Below, one piece after another: positions 41,793-50,661 of a stretch of 64,000 nucleotides of DNA. The stretch covers positions 186,001 to 250,000 of the forward strand of contig JAGOAS010000002.1 of assembly GCA_017983795.1 (NCBI GenBank), read 5' to 3'. Within the stretch, counting starts at the first letter, position 1, and every line of letters starts with the position of its first letter. Source of the stretch: Piscinibacter sp. Its GTDB lineage: Bacteria > Pseudomonadota > Gammaproteobacteria > Burkholderiales > Burkholderiaceae_C. Below the pieces are notes generated by a model. It did no database searches, was not told where the DNA came from, and worked only from the letters and a program-made list of their open reading frames with translations. The translations under genes and the position numbers were made by a program.

Positions 41793-43074
41793 CCCCCGCC
41801 TCGAGCGCCCGCTGGAGCAGCAGTTCCCGCTCGCGCCCGTTGCGCGCCAGCGCCGCTGCCCGCTCGAACTCGGCGCGCGCTTCGGCGCGCCGGCCGAGCT
41901 TGGCGAGCAGGTCGGCACGCACGCTCGGCAGCCACTGGTAGTTCTTCAACGCCGGCTCGTCGGCGAGCGCATCGACCAGCGGCAGCGCCGCCGCCGGCCC
42001 GAAGGCCATGCCCACCGCCACCGCGCGGTTGAGCGCCACCACCGGTGAAGGCGCGGCCTGCGCCAGCGCGTCGTAGAGCGCCACGATGCGCGGCCAGTCG
42101 GTCGCGTCCGGCGTGCCGGCGCGTGCATGGCAGGCGGCGATGGCCGCCTGCAGCGCATAGGGCCCGAGCGGCTCGCCGTTCGCCGCACACAAGGCCTCCG
42201 CCCTGTCCAGCGCCGCGAGGCCGCGGCGGATCAGCAGATGGTCCCAGCGGCCGCGGTTCTGCGCCATCAGCAGCACCGGCCGGCCCTGCGCGTCGGTGCG
42301 CGCGGCGCCACGCGAGGCCTGCAGTTCCATCAGCGCGACCAGGCCGTGCACCTCGGCCGCATCGCCCGCCAGCTCGGCCAGCACGCGGCCCAGGCGCAGC
42401 GCTTCCTGCACCAGCGCGGGCCGCATCCAGTCGTCGCCCGCGGTGGCGGTGTAGCCCTCGTTGAAGATCAGGTAGATCACCTCCAGCACCGAGGCGAGCC
42501 GCTGGCGCAGCGCCTCGCCGCGCGGCACCTCGTAGGGCACGCGCGCCTCGGCCAGCGTGCGCTTGGCGCGCACGATGCGCTGCGCGATGGTCGGCTCGCT
42601 GGCGAGGAAGGCGCGCGCGATCTCGGCGGTCGAGAGCCCGCCCAGCAGCTTGAGCGTCAGCGCGAGGCGCGCCTCGGTGGAAAGCACCGGGTGGCAGGCG
42701 GTGAAGATCAGGCGCAGCAGGTCGTCGCCGATCTCGTCGGCGCGCTTGGCGTCGAGCGCGTCGACGAAATCTGGCACCACCAGGGCCTCCTGCGCTTCCA
42801 GGTCGAGGCCGATGGCTTCCAGCTTGCGCGCGAGGTTCTGGTCGCGGCGCAGGCGGTCGAGTGCGCGGTGTTTCGCGGTGGTCATCAGCCAGGCCCCGGG
42901 GTTGTCGGGAACGCCTTCCTGCGGCCAGTGCTCGAGCGCGGCGATGAGCGCGTCCTGCGCCAGTTCCTCGGCGAGCCCGACATCGCGCACCAGGCGCGCC
43001 ACGCCGGCGACGATGCGCGAGCGCTCGATGCGCCAGACGGCCTCGATGGCACGCTGCGTGGCCGGGTCCGTCAA
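41752..43074 (-). CDS. ECF42-type RNA polymerase sigma factor with C-terminal helical extension
   Basis: This 440-residue protein has sigma region 2 (about residues 8-75, VRDVGLAEELAQDALIAALEHWP, NPGAWLMTTAKHRALDRLRRD) and region 4 (about 130-185, LKLLGGLSTAEIARAFLASEPTIAQRIVRAKR). A long TPR-like tail of some 240 residues (YLIFNEGYTATAGDDW...) marks the ECF42 group. These sigma factors are found beside DGPF/YCII proteins, as here. The start is TTG with GAGGG upstream. The last 14 residues (GASTGSARTDPRSP) are encoded by the palindromic repeat, so the native end was probably just before them. Confidence 0.9.
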   Translation of the reverse strand: MTDPATQRAIEAVWRIERSRIVAGVARLVRDVGLAEELAQDALIAALEHWPQEGVPDNPGAWLMTTAKHRALDRLRRDQNLARKLEAIGLDLEAQEALVVPDFVDALDAKRADEIGDDLLRLIFTACHPVLSTEARLALTLKLLGGLSTAEIARAFLASEPTIAQRIVRAKRTLAEARVPYEVPRGEALRQRLASVLEVIYLIFNEGYTATAGDDWMRPALVQEALRLGRVLAELAGDAAEVHGLVALMELQASRGAARTDAQGRPVLLMAQNRGRWDHLLIRRGLAALDRAEALCAANGEPLGPYALQAAIAACHARAGTPDATDWPRIVALYDALAQAAPSPVVALNRAVAVGMAFGPAAALPLVDALADEPALKNYQWLPSVRADLLAKLGRRAEARAEFERAAALARNGRERELLLQRALEAGASTGSARTDPRSP

Positions 43075-43088
43075 GCGGCCGCCCTCGT

Positions 43089-43469
43089 TCAGCGCCCGCC
43101 GGGGGCGAAGTCTTCCGGCTCGTAGAGGCGCCGCACCTCGATCTCACAGTCGGTGCCGGCGGGGAACGGGCGCGGGAAGCGCCGCGACCATTCCATCGCC
43201 TCCTCCGTCGAGCGCACCTGGATCACGGTGTAGCCGGCGATCAGCTCCTTGGTCTCGGCGAAGGGGCCGTCGGTCAGCACCGGCTTGGTCGCACTCCAGC
43301 GGATGCGCCAGCCCTTGGAGCTGGGCTGCAGACCGGCGGCATCGAGCAGCACGCCGGCCTTGGCCAGATCCTCGTGGTAGCTGGCCATGGCGGCCATCAG
43401 CGGCGAATCGTCGGGGATGATGCCGGCCTCCGACAGGGGCGTGGCCCGCACGATGATCATGTAGCGCAT
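43089..43469 (-). CDS. DGPF (YCII-related) domain protein
   Basis: This 126-residue ferredoxin-like-fold protein starts MRYMIIVRATPLSEAG and has the namesake TDGPFAETKELIAGYTVIQV. It lies 14 bases upstream of the sigma factor gene in the same direction and has a GGAG site before the ATG. The family partners ECF42 sigma factors, but its biochemical role is not established. Confidence 0.9.
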   Translation of the reverse strand: MRYMIIVRATPLSEAGIIPDDSPLMAAMASYHEDLAKAGVLLDAAGLQPSSKGWRIRWSATKPVLTDGPFAETKELIAGYTVIQVRSTEEAMEWSRRFPRPFPAGTDCEIEVRRLYEPEDFAPGGR

Positions 43470-43556
43470 CAACGGCTCCTTGCGGTTCGCGGCGGAGCCC
43501 CTGCCCCGCTCATCGCCACGACGAACGGCACGGCGCGCTTTCGACGGCGGCAGTCC

Positions 43557-43919
43557 TCAGACGGAATCGTCGAAACAAGGTGCGAGCGCGCGCACCTCGA
43601 CCGGGCACCACTGCGTCGCCGGGCAGTCGGCGGCGATGGCCAGCGCTTCCTCGCGGCTGGCCACGTCGATCATGAAGAAGCCGCCGATCATCTCCTTGGC
43701 CTCGGCGAAGGGGCCGTCGACCACGCTCGTCTTGCCGTTCTGGCGCTGCACGCGCGCCGCCTGGGCGTGCGAGGCGAGCGACTCCACCGCGACCAGCTGC
43801 CCGCGTTCACGCAAGCGTTCGCCGAAGGCCCGCATCGCCGCATAGGCAGCTTCACCTTCGGCACGCGTGCGGGTGGCGCGCTGGCCGGGCGGCTCGACGA
43901 TCAGCAGCATGTATCGCAT
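43557..43919 (-). CDS. Second DGPF (YCII-related) domain protein
   Basis: This 120-residue protein starts MRYMLLIVEPPGQRATRTRA and has SVVDGPFAEAKEMIGGFFMIDV. It is a diverged paralogue of the next gene, 87 bases away. Two DGPF genes followed by an ECF42 sigma factor is a recurrent layout. Confidence 0.88.
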   Translation of the reverse strand: MRYMLLIVEPPGQRATRTRAEGEAAYAAMRAFGERLRERGQLVAVESLASHAQAARVQRQNGKTSVVDGPFAEAKEMIGGFFMIDVASREEALAIAADCPATQWCPVEVRALAPCFDDSV

Positions 43920-43940
43920 GGCGCCGAAGGTTAGCGCAAA

Positions 43941-44846
43941 TCAAGCGCGCGGGTGATGCTGCGCGTGCAGCGCCTTGAGCCGCTCGCGCGCCACGTGGGT
44001 GTAGATCGTGGTGGTGGAGATGTCGGCGTGGCCGAGCAGCATCTGCACCGCGCGCAGGTCGGCGCCGTGGTTGAGCAGGTGCGTCGCGAAGGCGTGGCGC
44101 AGCGTGTGCGGCGAGAGCGGCACCTGCACGCCGCCGCGCAGCGCATGCGCCTTCACCAGCTTCCAGGCCATCTGGCGCGTCATCGGCCCGCCGCGCGCCG
44201 TCACGAACAGCGCGTCGCTCGCCTGGCCCTGCAGGATCTCGCCGCGCGCGTCGGCCAGATAGCGCTCCAGCCAGGCGCGCGCCTCCTCGCCGAAGGGCAC
44301 GAGGCGTTCCTTGGCGCCTTTGCCGGTGATCCGCAGCGCGCCCTCGGTGAGCGAGAGATGCACGCTCTTGAGCGTCACCAGCTCGCTGACGCGCAGGCCG
44401 CTGGCGTACATCAGCTCGAGCATGGTGCGGTCGCGCAGGCCCAGCGGCGTGGCCACATCGGGCGCGGCGAGCAGCGCCTCCACCTGCGCCTCGGAGAGCG
44501 TCTTGGGCACGCGCAGCGGCGTTTTCGCCGCGCTCAGCTTCAGGGTCGGGTCAGCAGTGGTGAGGTGCTCGCGCAGCGCCCAGCGGAAGAAGCGCTTGAA
44601 CACCGTCAGGCGCCGGTTGGCGCTGCTCGCCTTGCTGCCGGCGTGCTTGGCCACGGCGTAGGCGAGCAGATCGGCTTCGCTCGTCTCGGTGATCGTGCGG
44701 CCCTGCGCCTTGGCCAGCCACTCGGCGTAGAGCGTCAGGTCACGCCGATAGGCGGCCAGCGTGTTGGCGGCCAGGCCGTCCTCGATCCACAGCGCGTCGG
44801 CGAAGCGGTCGACGATCTCCGCGCTGGCCGCCGCCGTGCCGCTCAC
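43941..44846 (-). CDS. xerD: Tyrosine recombinase XerD
   Basis: This 301-residue recombinase has the SAM-like core-binding domain (1-110) and catalytic residues Arg152 (ASGLRVSEL), Lys176, His247 and Arg250 (SPHTLRHAF), His273 (LGHADIS) and Tyr282 (TIYTHV). Length and motifs fit chromosomal XerD, which resolves dimers at dif with XerC. GTG start overlaps the stop of the upstream Bug gene. It is not next to an integrative element, so a housekeeping role is favoured. Confidence 0.93.
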   Translation of the reverse strand: MSGTAAASAEIVDRFADALWIEDGLAANTLAAYRRDLTLYAEWLAKAQGRTITETSEADLLAYAVAKHAGSKASSANRRLTVFKRFFRWALREHLTTADPTLKLSAAKTPLRVPKTLSEAQVEALLAAPDVATPLGLRDRTMLELMYASGLRVSELVTLKSVHLSLTEGALRITGKGAKERLVPFGEEARAWLERYLADARGEILQGQASDALFVTARGGPMTRQMAWKLVKAHALRGGVQVPLSPHTLRHAFATHLLNHGADLRAVQMLLGHADISTTTIYTHVARERLKALHAQHHPRA

Positions 44847-45814
44847 TCCAGCGACAGCTTCTGCTGCGCCACCACCTTCTTGTAGACCTCGAACTCGGCG
44901 GCGATCTGCGCGGCAAACTGCTCCGGCGTATTGGCCACGATCAGCGAGCCGGTGCCCTCGATGCGCTGCTTCACCGACGGATCCTCCAGCGTCTTCTTGA
45001 CCGCCGCGCTGACCTTCTCGACCACCTCCTTGGGCAGGCCCTTGGGCCCGTGGATGCCGTAGTAGGCCATGCGGTTCACCGGCTCCAGGCCCACCTCCTT
45101 GAAGGTCGGCACGTTGGGCAGCACGGCCAAGCGCTGCGGCGCGGCGACGACGATGGGCACGAGGCGGCCGTCCTTGATGAAGGGCAGCGCCGAAGGCAGG
45201 TTGTCGAAGATGATGGGCACTTGGCCGGCCACCGTGTCGTTCAGCGCCGGGCCGGCGCCGCGGTACGGGATGTGCGTGATGAAGGTGCCCGACAGGTTCT
45301 TGAACAGCTCGGTCTGCAGGTGGCCGATGCCGCCCGTGCCCGAGCTCGCGTAGCTGTACTTGCCGGGGTTCTTCTTCAGCTCGGCGATGAAGCCCTTGTA
45401 GTCCTTGGCCGGGAAGCTCGGGTGCACCGCGATCACGTTGGGCGTGGCCGCCACGTTGATGATGGGCGTGAAGTCGGTCAGCGGGTTGTACGCGATCTTC
45501 GGGTTGATGGCCGGGTTGGCGGCGGTGGTGGAGACGGTGGCCATGCCGATGGTGTAACCGTCGGGCGCCGAGCGGGCGATCTCGGTGGCGCCCACCGAGC
45601 CGCCGCCGCCGGCCTTGTTCTCGACCACCATGGTCTGGCCCAGCGCCGCGTTGACCTTCTCGGCCACGACGCGCGCGACGATGTCGGTGGTGCCGCCCGG
45701 CGCGAAGGGCACGATCAGGCGCACCGGCTTGGCCGGGTAGGCCTGGGCGAACGCCATCGGCGTGGCGGCCGCGAGGGCGAGCGGAACAGCGGCGAGCAGG
45801 GTGCGACGGTGCAT
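44843..45814 (-). CDS. Bug-family (TctC) periplasmic solute receptor
   Basis: This 323-residue protein has a signal peptide ([23 protein letters not shown]) and the Bug fold: [72 protein letters not shown]. Such receptors bind carboxylates or related compounds and are greatly amplified in Burkholderiales, mostly without a transporter next to them, as here. Its ligand is unknown. Confidence 0.93.
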   Translation of the reverse strand: MHRRTLLAAVPLALAAATPMAFAQAYPAKPVRLIVPFAPGGTTDIVARVVAEKVNAALGQTMVVENKAGGGGSVGATEIARSAPDGYTIGMATVSTTAANPAINPKIAYNPLTDFTPIINVAATPNVIAVHPSFPAKDYKGFIAELKKNPGKYSYASSGTGGIGHLQTELFKNLSGTFITHIPYRGAGPALNDTVAGQVPIIFDNLPSALPFIKDGRLVPIVVAAPQRLAVLPNVPTFKEVGLEPVNRMAYYGIHGPKGLPKEVVEKVSAAVKKTLEDPSVKQRIEGTGSLIVANTPEQFAAQIAAEFEVYKKVVAQQKLSLE

Positions 45815-45875
45815 GGACTCGTTCTCCTTGGGTGCTTGTGCGGGTTGGGAAAGGGACAGTGTAGGAGCAGCTTTC

Positions 45876-46454
45876 TCAGGCCTGCCCGAGCAGGCCGGCC
45901 TTGAGCTTCTTGTCGACCGGCTGCTCGCCGATGTAGATCTTCAGGATGGCGGCATAGAAGGCCTCGCCGGCGAAGGGCTCGCCCTTGGCCTTGCCGTTGA
46001 CGCTGAGCACGAAGCCGCGCCCGGGCAGCCAGTCGAGGTCGATCACGTCGCCCTTCTTCAGCACGGCGAGCGCGGCCACGGTGCGGTCGAAGCGCGCGAT
46101 GCGATCGGCCATCTCGGCGCGCCCGGCGTCGTCGAGGTTGCGCTGCATGCCCTTGTCGAAGGCCTTGACGAATTCCTTGGCCTCGACCTCCACCATCATC
46201 TTCATGCGCAGCCGCTTGGGGCCCTTGGCGGCCAGCGCCGCCTCGCTGGTGCCGGCCTTCTGCACGAGGTAGAGGCCGGCGGCGTAGCCCTTGAACCAGG
46301 CCACGGCGCGCAGGCCCAGGCCGTTGAGCACGAGTTCGGTGTCGGCCAGGCGGATGCGGTCGTCGAACTGCTGGTCGTCGATGACGGCGGCCTGCGCGGC
46401 GACGGCGCCGGCGAGCAGCAGCGGCAGGATCAGGGTGCGGAGGGTCTTCTTCAT
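45876..46454 (-). CDS. Secreted chalcone-isomerase-like protein
   Basis: This 192-residue protein has a signal peptide ([22 protein letters not shown]) and the chalcone-isomerase-like fold seen in many proteobacterial periplasmic proteins: [26 protein letters not shown] and [42 protein letters not shown]. Bacterial members are not known to isomerise flavonoids; function is unknown. It is divergent from the AEC transporter and 61 bases from the Bug gene. Confidence 0.88.
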   Translation of the reverse strand: MKKTLRTLILPLLLAGAVAAQAAVIDDQQFDDRIRLADTELVLNGLGLRAVAWFKGYAAGLYLVQKAGTSEAALAAKGPKRLRMKMMVEVEAKEFVKAFDKGMQRNLDDAGRAEMADRIARFDRTVAALAVLKKGDVIDLDWLPGRGFVLSVNGKAKGEPFAGEAFYAAILKIYIGEQPVDKKLKAGLLGQA

Positions 46455-46519
46455 CGAGGCTTGGTGCGTGTGTCGTGCGCCGAGGTTCCCGGGCGGCCGG
46501 CGGCTGGCACACTCGGCGC

Positions 46520-47422
46520 ATGCCCGACGCCTTGCTGTTGCTGCCCGACTTCACCCTCATCGTGATCGGCTGGTTCCTGTGCCGACACACACCGCTCGAT
46601 CGTAGCGTCTGGGACGGCGTCGAGCGCCTGGTCTACTACCTGCTCTTCCCGGCCCTGCTGTTCAGCGCCATCCTGCGCTACCCGCTGCAGCCGCAGGCCG
46701 CCGCCGCACTGGCCGCCTGCGGCATGGGCGTGGTGGTGCTGGGCGTGACGCTGGCCTACGCGCTCAAGCTCTGGCCGGGCGTGGATGCGATGCTGCACGC
46801 CTCGGGCGCGCAAGTCGCCTTCCGATTCAACTCCTACGTGGCGCTGGCGCTGGCCGAGCGCCTGGCCGGCATCCAGGGCGTGGCCTGGGTGGCATTGCTG
46901 GTGGCGCTGTGCGTGCCGCTGTGCAACATCGCCGCGGTGTGGCCGCTGGCGCGCCATGGCGGCCACGGCTTCTGGCGCGAGCTGGCGAAGAACCCGCTGA
47001 TCATCAGCACGGCGGCGGGCCTGGTCTGCAACCTGCTCGGCCTGAAGCTGCCCGATCTCGCCACCACCACGCTGGTGCGCATCGGCGCCGCCGCCCTGCC
47101 GCTGGGCCTGATGGCGGTGGGCGCGGGCCTGACCTTCGGCGGCCTCAAGCGCGCGCCCTGGCTGGCCACGGCCTTTCTCTCCATCCGCCACGCCGTGCTG
47201 CCCGCGGCGGCCATCGCCATGAGCATCGCGCTGGCCATGCCGGCGCCGCAGCAGGCCATCGTGGTGGCCTTCGCCGCGCTGCCCACCGCCTCGAGCGCCT
47301 ACGTGCTGGCGGCGCGCATGGGCGGGGATGGCAGCTTCGTCGCCGGGCTGGTGACGATGTCGACGCTGGTCGGCATGGTGGGCTTGCCGCTGGCCTTGCT
47401 GGTATTGCAGGCCGTGGCTTGA
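46520..47422 (+). CDS. AEC-family (auxin efflux carrier-like) transporter
   Basis: This 300-residue protein has about ten membrane helices: LLLPDFTLIVIGWFLCRH, RLVYYLLFPALLFSAI, RFNSYVALALAERLAG and NPLIISTAAGLVCNLLGL are typical of the AEC family (malonate, lactate and other organic acid permeases). The substrate is unknown. The start is the ATG at 46520; ribosome-binding sequence is weak. Confidence 0.9.
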   Translation: MPDALLLLPDFTLIVIGWFLCRHTPLDRSVWDGVERLVYYLLFPALLFSAILRYPLQPQAAAALAACGMGVVVLGVTLAYALKLWPGVDAMLHASGAQVAFRFNSYVALALAERLAGIQGVAWVALLVALCVPLCNIAAVWPLARHGGHGFWRELAKNPLIISTAAGLVCNLLGLKLPDLATTTLVRIGAAALPLGLMAVGAGLTFGGLKRAPWLATAFLSIRHAVLPAAAIAMSIALAMPAPQQAIVVAFAALPTASSAYVLAARMGGDGSFVAGLVTMSTLVGMVGLPLALLVLQAVA

Positions 47423-47463
47423 TGCCGCGCGGCGATCGCTCACGGCATGCACAGGCTGGAGCG

Positions 47464-47697
47464 GCAAGGGCCGAGCGGGCCGCCTGCGGCGCTTCGATGA
47501 GGAGGTCGGCTGCGCCGACTGCCCTGCGCTGCTCGATCTCACGGCCCCGCCGCGAAACTCCCTCCACTCACTACGTTCGTTGCGGTCGGACAGTCGCGGC
47601 GAGCATGAGGACGAAGCGCGCTGGCGCGCGCGGGCCGCGAGCTCTGTGCTGCTCGGCTCCTCATAGGCGCGCCGCAGGCGGCCCGCACGGCCCTTGC
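47464..47697. mobile_element. MITE-like element with 29-bp terminal inverted repeats
   Basis: GCAAGGGCCGAGCGGGCCGC... at 47464-47492 is the reverse complement of 47669-47697 with one mismatch in 29 bases, and a short inner match (ATGAGGAG/CTCCTCAT) extends the pairing. The 234-base unit carries no convincing gene. It fills most of the 344-base gap between the AEC transporter and queG. Size and termini suit a non-autonomous miniature transposable element or a large dispersed hairpin repeat. No clear target-site duplication was identified. Confidence 0.7.
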
Positions 47698-47766
47698 TGA
47701 ACCCGCGGTGGCACGCCACCTGTCCGCGGGCCGCGCCTGCCGCGCCCGCGCCACGGCCACGGTGAA

Positions 47767-48852
47767 TCAGCCCTGCCCCAACGCCCAATCGATGTGCTCG
47801 CGCAGCAGCTCGCTCGCACCCTCGCGCGCCGCGACGAGCGCGGCGCGCAAACCGTCGTCCACGCCAGCCCGCAGCGCATTGCCCATCGCCACCGCGAGGT
47901 TGCGGCGCCAGCGTGCGTGGCCGATGCGGCGGATGGCGCTGCCTTCGGTGCGATGCAGGAATTCGGCCTCGTCCCAGCGCCACAGCTCGAGCAGCGTGGC
48001 CCGGCCCAGCGGCGCGCGCGGGTCGAAGTCGGGCAGCGTGGCGCGGCGCGCGTACTTGTTCCAGGGGCAGACCAGCTGGCAGTCGTCGCAGCCGTAGATG
48101 CGGTTGCCGATCGCCGCGCGCAGCTCGACGGGAATCGCGCCGTCGTGCTCGATGGTGAGGTACGAGATACAGCGCCGCGCATCGAGCCGGTAGGGCGCGA
48201 CGATGGCCTGCGTCGGGCACACCTCGAGGCAGGCGGTGCAGCTGCCGCAATGCGCCTGCGCCGGCGCCGTGACGGGCAGCGGCAGATCGACATAGATCTC
48301 GCCGAGGAAGAACATCGAGCCGGCCTCGCGGTGCAGCGTCAAGGTGTGCTTGCCGCGCCAGCCGATGCCGCTTCTGGAGGCCAGCTCCACCTCCAGCACC
48401 GGCGCCGAATCGGTGAAGACACGGTGGCCGAAGGGCCCGACCGCGGCGGCGAGCTTGTCGGCGACGTGCTGCAGGCGATTGCGCAGCACCTTGTGATAGT
48501 CGCGGCCGCGGGCGTAGATCGACACCGCCGCGTCGGCGGGCCGTGCCAGGCGCTGCCACTCGATCGCCTGCCAGCCCTCGGGCGTGGCGCGCGGCAGGTA
48601 GTCCATGCGCGCGGTGATCACGCGCACCGTGCCCGGCACCAGCTCGGCCGGCCGCGCGCGCTTCAGGCCGTGCGCGGCCATGTAGTCCATCGCGCCGTGA
48701 AAACCGTTGGAGAGCCAGGCGAGCAGGCCCGCTTCGGCGGAACCGAGATCCACGTCGGCGACTCCGATCTGGGAAAATCCTTCCGCCTCGGCCCAGCCGC
48801 GCAATTGCACGAGCAGGGCCGCGCCGTCCAACCCGCTTTTCAGCACCTTCAT
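47767..48852 (-). CDS. queG: Epoxyqueuosine reductase QueG
   Basis: This 361-residue protein has the cobalamin-binding N-terminal part (FHGAMDYMAAHGLKRARPAELVPG, SIYARGRDYHKVLRNRL) and two 4Fe-4S clusters (HCGSCTACLEVCP and CDDCQLVCPWN). It reduces epoxyqueuosine in tRNA to queuosine. C-terminal helices carry HEAT-like repeats (HARWRRNLAVAMGNAL). The start codon abuts that of tsaE on the other strand. Confidence 0.95.
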   Translation of the reverse strand: MKVLKSGLDGAALLVQLRGWAEAEGFSQIGVADVDLGSAEAGLLAWLSNGFHGAMDYMAAHGLKRARPAELVPGTVRVITARMDYLPRATPEGWQAIEWQRLARPADAAVSIYARGRDYHKVLRNRLQHVADKLAAAVGPFGHRVFTDSAPVLEVELASRSGIGWRGKHTLTLHREAGSMFFLGEIYVDLPLPVTAPAQAHCGSCTACLEVCPTQAIVAPYRLDARRCISYLTIEHDGAIPVELRAAIGNRIYGCDDCQLVCPWNKYARRATLPDFDPRAPLGRATLLELWRWDEAEFLHRTEGSAIRRIGHARWRRNLAVAMGNALRAGVDDGLRAALVAAREGASELLREHIDWALGQG

Positions 48853-49317
48853 TTGACGATTCTAGGAAGCCGCACGCAGCACTGGGCCGACGAGGCCGAT
48901 TGCGAGGCCAGCGCCCGCGCGCTGGCCGCCCGGCCGGCGCTGCGCGACGCCTATGTCGAACTGCACGGACCGCTGGGCGCCGGCAAGACCACCTTCGCGC
49001 GCCACCTGCTGCGCGCGCTCGGCGTGGCCGGCCGCGTGAAGAGCCCGACCTACGCGGTGATGGAGCCCTACGAGCTCGAAGGCGGCATGGTCTGGCACTT
49101 CGACTTCTACCGTTTCAACGATGCGCAGGAGTGGGAAGACGCAGGCTTTCGCGACGTCTTCGCCAGCCGCGGCCTCAAGCTCGCCGAGTGGCCCGAGAAG
49201 GCCGAAGGCCTGCTGCCCTGCCCCGACCTGCGCATCGCCATCGAGCCGCTGGCGAACGAGGCGCGCCGCGTGACGCTCGCCGCGTACACGCCGCGCGGCC
49301 TGGAGATCCTCGCTTGA
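48853..49317 (+). CDS. tsaE: tRNA threonylcarbamoyladenosine biosynthesis ATPase TsaE
   Basis: This 154-residue P-loop protein has Walker A GPLGAGKTTFARHLLRALG (about residues 39-57), SPTYAVMEPYEL and WHFDFYRFNDAQEWEDAGFRD, the TsaE signature. It is an ATPase partner of TsaB-TsaD in t6A37 synthesis. The likely start is TTG, giving MTILGSRTQHWADEADC; this codon directly abuts the queG start with no bases between. Its stop overlaps the TTG of the amidase gene. Confidence 0.93.
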   Translation: MTILGSRTQHWADEADCEASARALAARPALRDAYVELHGPLGAGKTTFARHLLRALGVAGRVKSPTYAVMEPYELEGGMVWHFDFYRFNDAQEWEDAGFRDVFASRGLKLAEWPEKAEGLLPCPDLRIAIEPLANEARRVTLAAYTPRGLEILA

Positions 49318-50645
49318 ACCCGACCCGCCGCGCCGCGCTGCGCGCCCTGCCCGCCCTCGGCTCGCTGGTGCTGCTGCTCGGCCGCGCCGAGATCGCGCGC
49401 GGCGCGAGCATCGTCGCGGTGCGCGTCTGGCCGGCCGACGAATACACGCGCATCACCATCGAATCCGACACGCCGCTCGGCGAGCGCCACTTCCTCGCCG
49501 CCAACCCGGATCGCCTCGTGATCGACATCGACGGCCTGGAGCTCAGCCCGGCGCTGCGCGAGATCGTCGGCAAGGTGCAGCCCGACGACCCCTTCATCGC
49601 CGGCGTGCGCGTCGGCCAGAACCAGCCGCGCGTGGTGCGCCTGGTGATCGATCTGAAGCAGCCGAGCGCGCCGCAGCTGTTCACGCTGATGCCGGTGGCG
49701 GCCTACCAGCACCGCATGGTGTTCGACCTCTACCCGGTGAAGGAGCGCGACCCGCTGCTCGCGCTGATCGAGGACAAGGAGCGCGCCGAGCAGCAGGCCG
49801 CCAAGGCCGTGCAGGACGCGCTGGGCGATTTCATCGGCCGCATCGAGCGAGCGCCGCTGGCCAAGGCGCCGGCCTCGGCGCCGCAGCAGACGCCCGCGCC
49901 TCAGCCGCTGCCGCAGCTCGCAAAGGACAAGATCGACCGCCTGATCGTGGTCGCGCTCGACCCCGGCCACGGTGGCGAGGATCCGGGCGCCACCGGCCCG
50001 AGCGGGCTGCGCGAGAAGGACGTGGTGCTGGCCATCGCGCTGGCCCTGCGCGAGCGCATCAACGCGCGGCCCGGCATGCGCGCGATGCTGACGCGCGACG
50101 CCGATTTTTTCGTGCCGCTGGGCGAGCGCGTGCGCAAGGCGCGGCGCGTGCAGGCCGACCTGTTCGTCTCCATCCATGCCGACGCCTTCGTCAACCCGCA
50201 GGCGCGCGGCGCCTCGGTATTCGCGCTCAGCGACGGCGGCGCCAGCAGCACGGCGGCGCGCTGGCTGGCCGACAAGGAGAACGCCGCCGACCTGGTGGGC
50301 GGCATCAACGTGAAGAACCGCCATGCCGACGTGATGCGCACCCTGCTCGACATGAGCACCACCGCGCAGATCAAGGACAGCCTGCGCATCGGCCGCGAGG
50401 TGCTGGGCCGCATCGGCAAGGTCGGCAAGCTGCACAGGGGCCAGGTCGAGCAGGCCGGCTTCGCGGTGCTGAAGGCGCCGGACATCCCCTCCATCCTGGT
50501 CGAGACGGCCTTCATCTCCAACCCGGAGGAGGAGCGCAAGCTGCGCGACCGCGAGTACCGGCAGCAGCTCGTCGCAGCGCTGGAAGACGGCATCGCGCGC
50601 TACTTCGCGCGGCATCCGCCGCTGGCGCGCAACCGGCAGATCTGA
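49314..50645 (+). CDS. amiC: N-acetylmuramoyl-L-alanine amidase AmiC type
   Basis: This 443-residue protein has a twin-arginine-like export signal (NPTRRAALRALPALGSLVLLLG), an AMIN domain (about residues 35-145, VAVRVWPADEYTRITIESD...) and a zinc amidase_3 domain (about 205-435). The latter carries DPGHGGEDPGATG, LFVSIHADAF and the catalytic Glu in ILVETAFISNPEEE. It splits septal peptidoglycan during daughter-cell separation. The start is TTG overlapping the tsaE stop; tsaE-amiC order is common in proteobacteria. Confidence 0.94.
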   Translation: MNPTRRAALRALPALGSLVLLLGRAEIARGASIVAVRVWPADEYTRITIESDTPLGERHFLAANPDRLVIDIDGLELSPALREIVGKVQPDDPFIAGVRVGQNQPRVVRLVIDLKQPSAPQLFTLMPVAAYQHRMVFDLYPVKERDPLLALIEDKERAEQQAAKAVQDALGDFIGRIERAPLAKAPASAPQQTPAPQPLPQLAKDKIDRLIVVALDPGHGGEDPGATGPSGLREKDVVLAIALALRERINARPGMRAMLTRDADFFVPLGERVRKARRVQADLFVSIHADAFVNPQARGASVFALSDGGASSTAARWLADKENAADLVGGINVKNRHADVMRTLLDMSTTAQIKDSLRIGREVLGRIGKVGKLHRGQVEQAGFAVLKAPDIPSILVETAFISNPEEERKLRDREYRQQLVAALEDGIARYFARHPPLARNRQI

Positions 50646-50661
50646 CTCACGCGGCGACGGC

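Noticed and set aside
43941-44846. XerD-like recombinase as the integrase of a genomic island
   Set aside because: Length and motifs fit housekeeping XerD, no tRNA or direct repeats flank it, and neighbours are ordinary chromosomal genes.
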